DNA from: JACDER01 sp963842575
GTDB taxonomy: Bacteria; Actinomycetota; Thermoleophilia; Gaiellales; Gaiellaceae
Direction of reading: 5' to 3'
DNA: 64,000 nt
Assembly (NCBI GenBank): GCA_963842575.1
Contig: CAWJGS010000004.1
Span: 186,001 to 250,000, forward strand
In this document: piece after piece, positions 34,431-43,697 of the stretch
Numbering within the stretch: the first letter of the stretch is position 1
Layout: every line of letters starts with the position of its first letter
The notes under the pieces: generated by a model
What the model saw: the letters and a program-made list of their open reading frames with translations, nothing else
Told to the model about the DNA's origin: nothing
Databases searched by the model: none
Position numbers and translations under genes: made by a program

Positions 34431-37400
34431 ATGACCTGCCCCTCGTGTGGACGCGAGAACGAGGCCGACGCACGCTTCTGCTCGGCCTGCGGAGCCGCGC
34501 TCACGGCGCCGCAGCCCGAGCGCCGCGAGCGCAAGGTCGCTGACCGTCCTGTTCGCCGACCTCGTCGGCTCGACCAGCCGCGCCGAGCAGCTCGACCCGG
34601 AGGAGGTCGACGCACGGCTGCGCTCCTACCACGCGCGCGTCCGCGCCGAGCTCGAGCGCTTCGGCGGCACGGTCGAGAAGTTCATCGGCGACGCGGTCGT
34701 CGCGCTCTTCGGCGCGCCGGTCGCGCACGAGGACGATCCCGAGCGCGCAGTTCGCGCGGCGCTCGCGATCCGCGACTGGGCCCGCGAGGAGGACGGACCT
34801 CCAGGTGCGAATCGCCGTCAACACGGGCGAGGCGCTCGTGACGCTCGGACGCGCGTCCGGCCGAAGGCGAGGGAATGGCGACCGGCGACGTGCTCAACAC
34901 CGCCGCCCGGCTCCAGTCCGCCGCGCCGGTCAACGGGATCCTCGTCGGCGAGCAGACCTACCGCGCGACCGAACGCGTCATCGAGTACCGCGAGCACGAG
35001 CCGGTCGAGGCGAAGGGGAAGGCGCAGCCGGTCCCGGTCTGGGAGGCGATCGCCGCGCGCTCGCGTCTCGGCGTCGACGTGTCGCAGGAGAGCCGCGCGC
35101 CACTCGTCGGGCGGGAGCGCGAACGCGAGCTCCTCGTCGGAACGCTCCGAGCGCGTCCGTGCGCGAGCGCGAGCCGCAGCTCGTCACGCTGGTCGGCGTC
35201 CCAGGGATCGGGAAGTCCCGCCTCGTCTACGAGCTCCTCGCACGGTGGTCGAGCGACGACGAGCTCGTCTACTGGCGCCAGGGCCGCTGCCTCCCGTACG
35301 GCGACGGCGTCGCGTTCTGGGCGTTCGCGCGAGATGGTCAAGGCGCAGGCCGGCATCCTCGAGACCGACTCGGCCGAGGAGGCGCAGCGCAAGCTGCCGA
35401 GATGGCGATCGGGACCTGTGCGAGGAGGACGCCGGCGTGGGTCGAGCGCGCGCTGCGGCCGCTCGTCGGGCTCGGCCGGCGACGGCGGGCACGGGTACCC
35501 GCGAGGAGGCGTTCGCGGCCTGGCGGCGCTTCGTCGAGGCGATGGCCGACCGGCGTCCGACCGTGCTCGTCTTCGAGGATCTGCACTGGGCGGACGAGGG
35601 GCTGCTCGACTTCGTCGACCACCTCGTCGACTGGTCGACGCGGCGTGCCGCTGCTCTGCGTCTGCACGGCGCGGCCCGGAGCTCCTCGAGCGACGACCCG
35701 GCTGGGGCGGCGGCAAGCTGAACTCGACCACGATCGCGCTCTCGGCGCTCTCGGACGAGGAGACGCAACGGCTCCTGCTGCCGGGCTGCTCGGCCGCAGT
35801 CGGTGCTCCCGGCGGAGCTGCTCCAGTTCGCCGGCGGGAATCCGCTCTATGCCGAGGAGTACGCGCGGATGCTGGCGGACCGTGGCCTCGAGGAGACGGC
35901 GCTGCCGGAGACCGTGCAGGGCATCATCGCCGCGCGTCTCGACGCGCTGCCCGGCGAGGAGAAGACGCGCGATCCAGAACGGCGCGGTGTTCGGCAAGGT
36001 CTTCTGGTCGGGCTCGCTCGCTGCGCTCGACGGCGAGCGACACCGCTCGACGCACCCCCTGCACTCGCTCGTGCGCAAGGAGTTCGTCCGCCGTGAGCGC
36101 CGCTCGTCCGTCGGCGGACAGGACGAGTACGCGTTCCGCCACGTCCTCGTCCGCGACGTCGCCTACGGCCAGATTCCGCGAGCCGAGCGGGCGCAGAAGC
36201 ACCGGCGCGCGGCGGAGTGGATCGAGTCGCTCTCGGAGCGCGGCGACGACCTCGCCGATCTGCTGGCGCACCACTACGTCAGCGCGCTCGAGTACGGCGC
36301 GGAGGGACTGGGCGAGCGCGCCGCGCGCGCACTGCGCGAGGCGGCGACCGCTCGACCGAGCTGCACTCGTATCCGGCCGGCGATCCGCTACTACCGCGCG
36401 GCGCTTCGAGCTCGTGCCCGGAGCGACGACGAAGGAGCGGGGCGAGCTCCTGCTTCCGCTCGGGCGCGCCCGGTTCTGGACCGACGTCCGAAGGGTGCCG
36501 ACGAGCTCCAGGGAGAGCGTGCCGATCTGCTCGAGGATCGGAACCCGAGCTGGCGGCAGAGGCGCTCACGCTCCTCGCTACCTCGAGAAGCAGTGATCAG
36601 CGACGGTCGACTCGCGCACTTCGAACGAGCGCTCGCGCTCGTCCGCGACCGGCCTCCGTCGCGACGAAGGGAAAGTCGTGCTCGCGCAGGTATGCGTCGG
36701 CAGCTCCTGCTCGCGAACGAGCCGTCGCGCGCGACGGAGCTGATCCAGACAGGGCTCGAGATGGCGCAGGAGCTCGGCGATGTCGAGGGCAGCGCGGATG
36801 CACTGCTGACGCTCGGGTACCGTCAGGGTGAACGCGGGCGAGCCCGAAGGGCTCGACGACATGGAGCGAGCGCTGGAGCTCGCGCTCGAGTCGAACTCGC
36901 TCGACGACCGCCGTGCGCTGCTATGGCGAACCTCGCGGACAGCTACGCGAGCCACTTCGGGCCGACCTCGAACGCTGCTTCGAGCTGCAGGCCGAGGGAC
37001 GCGAGGTCGTCGAACGCATCGGTCGATCGGCGCTGGCGTTATTTGTTCGCCGGCGAGCGGGTCGACGGAGCTCTACGTCCGCGGCGCTGGGACGAGGCGG
37101 TCGATGTCGGCGATCCCCTCGTCGAGGAGCTGTCGAGCAGCTCGAATCCACACTTCATCGAGGTGCCGGCACGCGCGCGTCCTCGCGTCGATCGCGCTCG
37201 CTCGAGGCGACGAGCGAGCGCGCCGAGCGCGAATCGGCAGTCGCTCTCGAGCGCGGTCGCGCGATCGGCGACCTGCAGGTTCTGTACACCGCGCTCTCGC
37301 GGCCGCGCCGTTGTCGTGCTCGAGCTTGCGGCATGAAGACGCACGCGGGCGGTCGTCGACGAATTCATCGAGCACGTGACGCAGCGAGGTCGAACGGACG

Positions 37401-37746
37401 GGCACACGTATACCTCCCGTGGACGCGAGCGGCTCGACGCTGGCGTGGCTCTGCCTGCGCCACGGATACGCCGACGCAGGTCGACTGCAGCTGCTGCGCA
37501 CGGCCAGCCGAGCGCTGGAGGCGCGATTCACCGTGGACGGACATGATGCAGACTGCTGTCCTCGACGGCGAGCTCGGGGCCGCGGCGGCCGTGGCCGAGG
37601 AACACCTGCTCCTGGTGCCGCAGGCTGCGTTCCTGCCGCCTCAAGGGCGGCAGTCGGACGTCGACCGTGCGCTCGACTTCTACCGGCGAGGCGGAGCGCA
37701 CGCGGTACATCCGCGAGGCCGGAGAGCTCATCGCGATGCTGCTTAG
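34431..37746 (+). pseudogene. Zinc-ribbon / class III adenylyl cyclase / AAA ATPase / TPR protein, heavily frameshifted
   Basis: A large multidomain signalling protein broken by about twenty single-base shifts. Reading across frames gives: an N-terminal zinc ribbon (CPSCGREN...CSACG), a class III nucleotide cyclase domain (VLFADLVGST, FIGDAVVALFG), a P-loop ATPase (GVPGIGKSRL Walker A near 35.2 kb; VLVFEDLHWAD Walker B near 35.57 kb), and a long TPR-like helical tail to about 37.7 kb. The intact protein would be about 1,090 residues, as in actinobacterial cyclase-AAA proteins. Most shifts fit one extra base and a few fit one missing base. No in-frame stop occurs within the conserved segments. 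Confidence 0.8.
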
Positions 37747-38831
37747 AGGTTGCCGCGCAGCGCCTGCTCGCGCTCGATCGCCTCGAACAGCGCCTTGAAG
37801 TTGCCCTCGCCGAAGCCGCGCGCGCCGTGGCGTTCGATCACCTCGAAGAACATGGTCGGCCGGTCCTGCGCGGTCTTGGTGAAGATCTGCAGCAGGTACC
37901 CGTCCTCGTCGCGGTCGACGAGGATGCGCAGGTGCCGTAGGTCCTCCCAGGGCTCGTCGATCTCCCCCACGCGCGCGAGTGCTTCTTCGTAGTACGACTC
38001 CGGCGTGCCTAGGAAATAGACGCCGCGGTCGCGCATCGTCTGGACGGTGGAGACGATGTTCTCGCTGGCGAGCGCGATGTGCTGGACGCCCGGGCCGCCG
38101 TAGTACTCGAGGTACTCGTCGATCTGGCTCTTGCGCTTCCCCTCGGCCGGCTCGTTGATCGGGAACTTGATCTTCCCGCTCCCGTCGGCCATGACCTTGG
38201 ACATCAGCGCCGAGTACTCGGTGTGGATCTGCTCGTCGCCGAAGTGGAGGATGTTCGTCATGCCGAAGACGCGCTCGTAGAACTCGACCCAGTGGTTCAT
38301 CCGGCCGAGCTCGACGTTGCCGACGACGTGGTCGATCATGAGCAGGCCGACACCGAGATGGCCGTTTCCGGTCTGCGCGACGTATCCCGGCAGGTACGGT
38401 CCGCCGTAGTCGCTGCGGTTGACGAACGTGTGGACGGTGTCGCCGTAGGTTGCGATCGACGCCAGCTCGACGCGGCCGAGCTCGTCCTCCTCCACGTGCG
38501 GCTCGGTGACTCCGCGCGCGCCGCGCTGGACGGCCTCGCGGTAGGCCTGCGTCGCGTCCGGGACCGTGAGGGCGATGTCCTTGACTCCGTCCCCGTGCAT
38601 GAGCACGTGCTTGGCGATCTCGTGGTCGCCGCGCACCGCGGTCGTGAGGACGAGGCGGATGTCCCCCTGCTCGATCACGTACGACGCGCGGTCGCGCACG
38701 CCGGTCTCGGGGCCGGCGTAGGCGGTCAGCTGGAAGCCGAACGCGTGCTCGTAGAAGTAGGCGGCCTGCTTGGCGTTGCCGACCCAGAGCTCGAGGTGAT
38801 CCCAGCCCTCGATCGGCATGAAGTCGGTCAC
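37743..38831 (-). CDS. hppD: 4-Hydroxyphenylpyruvate dioxygenase
   Basis: Fe(II) enzyme converting 4-hydroxyphenylpyruvate to homogentisate, the step before HmgA. The 362 residues form two vicinal-oxygen-chelate domains. The iron ligands are recognisable as His in MIDHVVGNV, His in GVQHIALAS and Glu in MFFEVIERHG. The C-terminal GARGFGEGNFKALFEAIE gate helix is also conserved. It converges on the cyclase gene end with a 4-bp overlap. Together with hmgA and the FAH-family gene 6-9 kb away, it completes the tyrosine-to-fumarate/acetoacetate route in this window. Confidence 0.97.
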   Translation of the reverse strand: MTDFMPIEGWDHLELWVGNAKQAAYFYEHAFGFQLTAYAGPETGVRDRASYVIEQGDIRLVLTTAVRGDHEIAKHVLMHGDGVKDIALTVPDATQAYREAVQRGARGVTEPHVEEDELGRVELASIATYGDTVHTFVNRSDYGGPYLPGYVAQTGNGHLGVGLLMIDHVVGNVELGRMNHWVEFYERVFGMTNILHFGDEQIHTEYSALMSKVMADGSGKIKFPINEPAEGKRKSQIDEYLEYYGGPGVQHIALASENIVSTVQTMRDRGVYFLGTPESYYEEALARVGEIDEPWEDLRHLRILVDRDEDGYLLQIFTKTAQDRPTMFFEVIERHGARGFGEGNFKALFEAIEREQALRGNL

Positions 38832-38840
38832 GGATGAATC

Positions 38841-40355
38841 CTAACCGGCTCCCTCGCCCAGCTCGTCCGCGAGGCTTGGCTCCTCGAACCCCTTCCGCAG
38901 CGGGACCTCGCGGATCCCGAAGAGCACGATCACCAGGACGACGACGCACAGGATGGCCGCGGCGAGGAAGGCCGGTTGCAGCGCCGAGGCGAGGTCCTCC
39001 CGCAATGCAGGCGGCAGCCGGTGTACGACCGAGCCTTCGGCGCCGACCCCCTTGGGCAGCCCCTGGTTGACGATCACGCCCATCAGCGTCACTCCGAGCG
39101 TCGCCCCGATCTGGCGGGAGAACTGGGTCAGCGCGGTCGCCGACCCCATCTGCCGGATCGACACCGAGTTCTGGACGACGAGAACGAACACCTGCATCAT
39201 CAGCCCGAGCCCGACCCCGGCGATGACCATGTTGCGCGCCGCCTCGCCGTTCGTGGTCGACGTGTCCATCCGCGAAAGCAGGAATAAGCCTGTCCCGAGG
39301 ATGATCGGCCCGATGATCGCGTTCAGCCGGTAGTGCCCCGTGCGCGAGACCCACTGCCCCGAGAGGATGCTCATGCCCACCGCGCCGAGAATGAGGGGCG
39401 TGAGCACGATGCCCGAAGAGGTGGCCGAGGTCCCGATCACTCCCTGCACGAACAGCGGCACGAACGCGATCGTCCCGAACATGGCCATCCCGACGAGCGC
39501 CATGGAGGCGACTCCGGCGGCGACCGTCCGCTGCCTCAGGAGGTCAAAGGGAAGGATCGGCTCCCGCACGTGCCGCTCGACCCAGCCGAACAGCGCGAGG
39601 AGGACGGCCGCGGCGGCGAAGGCACCGACCACCTGCGGCGAGCTCCATGCGTACTGGCGGCCGGCCCACACGAGCGCGAGCAGGAGCGCGGTCGTCCCGC
39701 CGGCGAGCAGGAAGAAGCCGCGGTAGTCGATCGAGTGCGGGCGCTTCTCCGTCCGCTTCGGCATCGTGATCGCGATGACGACGAGTGCGAGCGCGCCGAC
39801 CGGCAGGTTGACGTAGAAGATCCAGCGCCAGCTCGCGTGGTCGACGATGAAGCCCCCGAGCGCCGGGCCGGCGATCGAGGCGGCAGCGAAGGTCGCGCCG
39901 ATCAGCCCCTGGTAGCGGCCGCGGTCGCGCGGCGGGACGATCACGCCGACCGTGGCGAGCGCGAGTGGGAAGAGCCCGCCCGCGCCGAGGCCCTGGACGG
40001 CCCGGAAGAGCACGAGCTCGGTCATGTTCTGGGCGAGGCCGCAGAGCGCCGAGCCGACCAGGAAGATCGAGATCGAGACCATGAAGAGCGTGCGCCGGCC
40101 GTGGACGTCGCCGAGCTTCCCGTACAGCGGCACGGTCACGGTCGAGGCGAGCATGTACGAGGTGATGACCCAGGAGTAGCTGGTCAGCCCGCCGATGTCG
40201 CTGACGATCCGCGGCAGCGCCGTGGCGACGATGGTCTGGTCGAGCGCCGCGAGCAGGAGCACGGTCATCAGCCCCGCGTAGATGGCGAGAACGCGGCCGA
40301 TCGTGAACCGGTAGCCCTCCGGCTTGCGCGCGAGACGTTCCGAGAGGGCGATCAT
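38841..40355 (-). CDS. DHA2-family (EmrB/QacA) MFS drug:H+ antiporter
   Basis: A 504-residue major facilitator protein with about 14 transmembrane helices. It carries LDQTIVATALPRIVSDIGG (DHA motif D1), GKLGDVHGRRTLF (motif A), the antiporter motif C region and WRWIFYVNLPVGALAL. This is the EmrB/QacA multidrug efflux type. It lies 10 bp upstream of hppD on the same strand and overlaps the EamA gene by ATGA, so export of an aromatic metabolite is conceivable but not shown. Confidence 0.93.
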   Translation of the reverse strand: MIALSERLARKPEGYRFTIGRVLAIYAGLMTVLLLAALDQTIVATALPRIVSDIGGLTSYSWVITSYMLASTVTVPLYGKLGDVHGRRTLFMVSISIFLVGSALCGLAQNMTELVLFRAVQGLGAGGLFPLALATVGVIVPPRDRGRYQGLIGATFAAASIAGPALGGFIVDHASWRWIFYVNLPVGALALVVIAITMPKRTEKRPHSIDYRGFFLLAGGTTALLLALVWAGRQYAWSSPQVVGAFAAAAVLLALFGWVERHVREPILPFDLLRQRTVAAGVASMALVGMAMFGTIAFVPLFVQGVIGTSATSSGIVLTPLILGAVGMSILSGQWVSRTGHYRLNAIIGPIILGTGLFLLSRMDTSTTNGEAARNMVIAGVGLGLMMQVFVLVVQNSVSIRQMGSATALTQFSRQIGATLGVTLMGVIVNQGLPKGVGAEGSVVHRLPPALREDLASALQPAFLAAAILCVVVLVIVLFGIREVPLRKGFEEPSLADELGEGAG

Positions 40356-41272
40356 TCGCCGCCGGGCACCAGGCGCACCCTTTTTCTCCGCGCCAGCCAG
40401 ATTCCGACCCCGATCCCGACGCCGCCGACGATCTGCAGCCAGGACAGCGTCTCACCCAGCAGTAGCACGGCGAAGATCACGGCCACGAACGGCTGCGCGT
40501 TCGCGAACAGCGTCGCGTGCGAGGGACCGACACGGTCGACGGCCTTGAACCAGAGGATGTTCGTGAGGACGAGCGGGCCGAGGACGGCGAAGGCGAGCAG
40601 CGCCCAGACCTCCCACCCGAGGTCCCATTCCTGCCTGGCCAGCTGAGGCGCCGCCGTCGCCGCCACGGCGATCCAGCCGACGACGAGGACGATGGCGCTG
40701 ATGCGGTAGGGCGAGTAGCGGCGCATCAACGGCGCGATCGCGACCGAGTAGGCCGCCCACGTCGCCGCCGTCGCCACGCCGAGGAGGTCACCCTCGAGGT
40801 CTCCCCGCACCTCGCCGGAGCCGATCGCGACCAGCGACACCCCGACGAACGAGACCGCCGCCGCGAGCCAGAAGCGCGACGACACCCGCTCCAGCCCGAT
40901 CGCGAACGCGATCAACGCCGCGAAGATTGGAGTGATGCCGAGGATGAGCGCGGTCGTGGACGCGTTCGTGAGCTTGATCGCGTAGACGTACGAGAGCTGG
41001 TTGAGCCAGATTCCGAGCCCGGCGGCGATGAGGACGATGACGATGTCGCGCCGCCTGATCCGCAGCGATCCCTCGTACCCGTACGTGAAGGCGGCGAAGA
41101 GCGTGGCCGCGATCCCGTACCGGACGGTGGAGTACGCGAGCGGCTGGAAGCCGTGCTCGAGGACGTAGCGCGTAACCGTGAAGTTGAGCGACCAGATCAG
41201 GATCGTCCCCACCAGCATCAGATCGGCCGTCCGATCCCGGTGGGCCACGGTCACGGTCTCGATCCGGGCCAC
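40352..41272 (-). CDS. EamA/DMT-family transporter
   Basis: A 306-residue, ten-helix protein with two EamA repeats: the first contains WSLNFTVTRYVLEHGFQPL, the second GVATAATWAAYSVAIAPLM, and it closes with LLLGETLSWLQIVGGVGIGVGIWLA. It resembles RhaT/YdcZ-type permeases of unknown substrate. It is the first gene of a three-gene minus-strand run with the MFS antiporter and hppD, and the overlap with the MFS gene is ATGA. Confidence 0.9.
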   Translation of the reverse strand: MARIETVTVAHRDRTADLMLVGTILIWSLNFTVTRYVLEHGFQPLAYSTVRYGIAATLFAAFTYGYEGSLRIRRRDIVIVLIAAGLGIWLNQLSYVYAIKLTNASTTALILGITPIFAALIAFAIGLERVSSRFWLAAAVSFVGVSLVAIGSGEVRGDLEGDLLGVATAATWAAYSVAIAPLMRRYSPYRISAIVLVVGWIAVAATAAPQLARQEWDLGWEVWALLAFAVLGPLVLTNILWFKAVDRVGPSHATLFANAQPFVAVIFAVLLLGETLSWLQIVGGVGIGVGIWLARRKRVRLVPGGE

Positions 41273-41302
41273 GCTTCGAGACTATCTACGTGGTTAACTG
41301 TT

Positions 41303-41587
41303 ATGACGATGGCCGAGCCGACCAGAGACGACGTCGACAAGCTCGTCGGGCCCGCGACGCCGCAGTTCGCATACCAGCTGCGCGCGCGCGTGCGGGAGCT
41401 GATCGCCGATCTGCCCGCCGACCACGACGTGCGGCGCTACGGCGAGGAGAAGATGAAGCTGCTCGACGACCTCGGGCATGCGTCCTCCAAGGCCGAGGAC
41501 GGTCCGCCGGAGCCGAAGAGCCGGATCGGGTGGGACGAGATCCCCAGCTCCGCTCCGGCCTCCGAGTCGCTGCCGCGCCGCTCCTGA
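41303..41587 (+). CDS. Hypothetical protein, 94 aa
   Basis: Small, soluble, charged protein of no recognised family. The N-terminal half is helical (DVDKLVGPATPQFAYQLRARV, LIADLP), and the tail is polar and probably disordered (GHASSKAEDGPPEPKSRIG). Composition is balanced, and it abuts fabL with a one-base TGATG overlap, which supports coding. It could modulate the reductase downstream, but that is only positional. Confidence 0.65.
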   Translation: MTMAEPTRDDVDKLVGPATPQFAYQLRARVRELIADLPADHDVRRYGEEKMKLLDDLGHASSKAEDGPPEPKSRIGWDEIPSSAPASESLPRRS

Positions 41588-42319
41588 TGCAGGGGAAGTC
41601 CGCCCTGGTCACGGGCGGGTCGCGGGGGATCGGGAAGGCAATCGCGCTCCGCTTCGCGCGCGACGGCGCGGCGCGCGTTGCGATCGGCTACTACCGCAAC
41701 GACGAGGCGGCCGCGCAGACCGGCGGACGAACTGCGCGCCCTCGGCGCCGAGCCGGTGCTCGTGCGCGGCAACATCTCCGGCGACCGCGTCCTGCGCGAG
41801 ATCGCCGAGCTCGGCCCGCTCGACGTCGTCGTCCACAATGCGGCAACGGGCGTCATCCGGCCCGCGCTCGAGGTCGAGGACAAGCACTGGGACTGGACGC
41901 TGAACGCGAATGCGCGCGCGCTCCTGTCCCTGGCGCGCGCGACGGTTCCGTCCATGCCGCGCGGTTCCTCCATCGTCGCCATCTCGAGCCTCGGCGCGCA
42001 GCGCGTGCTCGAGAACTACGTGCTCGTGGGGACGTCCAAGGCGGCGCTCGAGTCGCTCGTCCGCTACCTGGCGGTCGAGCTCTCGCCGCGCGGGATCCGG
42101 GTCAACGCTGTTTCGGGCGGGGTGGTCGAGACCGGCGCGCTGGAGCACTTCCCGAACAAGGAGCAGATGCTCGAAGCGGCGCGAACGCGGACGCCGGCCG
42201 GCCGCATGGTGGAGGCGGAGGACATCGCCGACGCGGTCGCCTTCCTGTGCTCGCCCGGGGCCGAGATGATCCGCGGACAGACGGTCGTGGTCGACGGCGG
42301 ATTCTCGCTTCTTGCTTGA
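41587..42319 (+). CDS. fabL: Enoyl-[ACP] reductase FabL-like short-chain dehydrogenase, apparent +1 frameshift
   Basis: NADPH-dependent reductase closing the fatty-acid elongation cycle in the FabL group. The N-terminus GKSALVTGGSRGIGKAIALRF binds the cofactor. The catalytic segment VLENYVLVGTSKAALESL has Tyr-x6-Lys spacing, characteristic of FabL rather than classical SDRs. The C-terminus AEMIRGQTVVVDGG matches Bacillus FabL (YgaA) closely. The first ~47 residues and the rest lie in different frames; one extra G in the CCGGCGG run near 41721 explains it. The repaired length is about 243 residues. The match to FabL is strong by eye; function is inferred from family. Confidence 0.85.
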
Positions 42320-42359
42320 GGACTGGTTTTCGAACTGACACCGTGGGTACTTCGCGGAC

Positions 42360-42686
42360 ATGGGATTCATCGTCAGCCTGCTCATCATCGCCATCGGCGC
42401 GATCCTCACCTGGGGCGTGAACGACACGTCCCCGTCCGTCAACCTCGACGTGATCGGGGTCGTCCTCATGGGGGTCGGCATCGTCGGCTTCATCCTCACC
42501 CTGTTCTTCTGGGAGTCCTGGTGGGGCCCCGGCGCCTTCCGCCGGACGCGCTACGCGAGCGGCCCCGGATACGACTACGAGGCAGCGCCGCGGGGCCGCC
42601 GACGCGGCTATGTGGTCGAGGAAGAGGAAGTGCCGGCCGGGCCGCCGCCGGTCGCGCCTCCGCCCGCCGGCCCGCCGCCTCCGTAG
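42360..42686 (+). CDS. Small membrane protein, DUF6458-like
   Basis: A 108-residue protein with two transmembrane helices: FIVSLLIIAIGAILTWGV and VIGVVLMGVGIVGFILTLFFW, then WESWWG and a proline- and arginine-rich cytoplasmic tail ending in PPP repeats. The layout (helix, short loop with VNLDVIG, helix, WxSWW) matches the actinobacterial DUF6458 family, of unknown function. It sits between fabL and the convergent aminotransferase, and the two stops are directly adjacent. Confidence 0.8.
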   Translation: MGFIVSLLIIAIGAILTWGVNDTSPSVNLDVIGVVLMGVGIVGFILTLFFWESWWGPGAFRRTRYASGPGYDYEAAPRGRRRGYVVEEEEVPAGPPPVAPPPAGPPPP

Positions 42687-43697
42687 TCAGCTCAGCAGCT
42701 GCAGCGCCTCGTCGATCTCCGCGTCGGAGATCGTGAGCGGCGGCGTCGCGGAGATCAACGAGCCGTCCTCGCCTGCGGGAATCACGATCACGCCGCGGCG
42801 GAGCGCCTCGTCGGCATCGCCCGGCCGAGCCCGCATCAGCCCCACGCCGTGCCATCCCGCGGCCTCGAAGCGCTCGCCGGCCGCGGTCACGCGCTCGAGC
42901 AGCGGCGGCACCTCGTCCAGCACGACGAGTGCCGCGGCACACGCGAGTGGATTACCCGTGTGCGTGTGGGTGTAGACGTCCTCGGGGCCGAGCTCCCAGA
43001 CCCGCTCCAGCCCCGGCCGGAAGAGCGCGGCCGAGAGCGGCAGACCGCCCCCGAGCGCCTTGCCCGTGCAGAGCACGTCCGCGAGCTGCCCCGAGCGCCA
43101 GAGCGCGCCGGTCCGGCCGAGCCCGCAGTAGATCTCGTCGGCGATCAGGAGAGCGCCCGCCTCGTCGCAGCGCTCGCGCAGCCGCTCGAGGAAGCCGTCC
43201 GGCGGCACGCGCGCCCCGGCGCGGCCCTGCACCGGCTCGACGATGACGCAGCCGGCGTCCTCCGGGAGCGGTCCCGGATCCTCGCCGTACGGGAAGCGGT
43301 GGACCGGCCCGGGGAGCCAGGCGGCGAACGGCTCGCGGAAGCGTTCGAACCCGGTGGCGGCGAGCGCCAGGAGGCCGGTGCCGTGGTAGGCACCCTCGAA
43401 CGCGACGATCCCCGCCTTGCCCGTGGCCAGCAGCGCGGTGCGCAGGGCGATCTCCACCGCGTCCTCGCCGGTCACGCCGAGCTTGGCCGGCCGCCCCAGC
43501 CGCTCGCGCAGCCGCACGGTCACCTCCGCCTCGGCGAGGTCGCCGAGCGCGTGCGTCACCGGCTGCGCGGCGATGGCGGCGCGGATCTTCGGGTTCGAGT
43601 GGCCGAGCGCGGCGACGCCGAAGCCTCCGGACAGGTCGAGGTATTCCCGTCCGTCCTCGTCCCGGACGCGGCAGCCCTCCGCGCCGGCCCAGATCAC
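42687..43697 (-). CDS. Class III (acetylornithine/ornithine-type) aminotransferase
   Basis: PLP-dependent transaminase of 336 residues. It has VRDEDGREYLDLSGGFGVAALGHSNP, YHGTGLLALAATG, VIVEPVQGRAGARVPP, the Asp in LLIADEIYCGLGRTG, and the PLP lysine in CTGKALGGGLPLSA. It is shorter than usual (around 400) because the N-terminal segment is reduced. The GTG at 43697 overlaps the proline dehydrogenase stop by GTGA. That coupling suggests it acts on an intermediate of proline or ornithine metabolism, for example ornithine delta-transamination; this is inference. Confidence 0.87.
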   Translation of the reverse strand: MIWAGAEGCRVRDEDGREYLDLSGGFGVAALGHSNPKIRAAIAAQPVTHALGDLAEAEVTVRLRERLGRPAKLGVTGEDAVEIALRTALLATGKAGIVAFEGAYHGTGLLALAATGFERFREPFAAWLPGPVHRFPYGEDPGPLPEDAGCVIVEPVQGRAGARVPPDGFLERLRERCDEAGALLIADEIYCGLGRTGALWRSGQLADVLCTGKALGGGLPLSAALFRPGLERVWELGPEDVYTHTHTGNPLACAAALVVLDEVPPLLERVTAAGERFEAAGWHGVGLMRARPGDADEALRRGVIVIPAGEDGSLISATPPLTISDAEIDEALQLLS

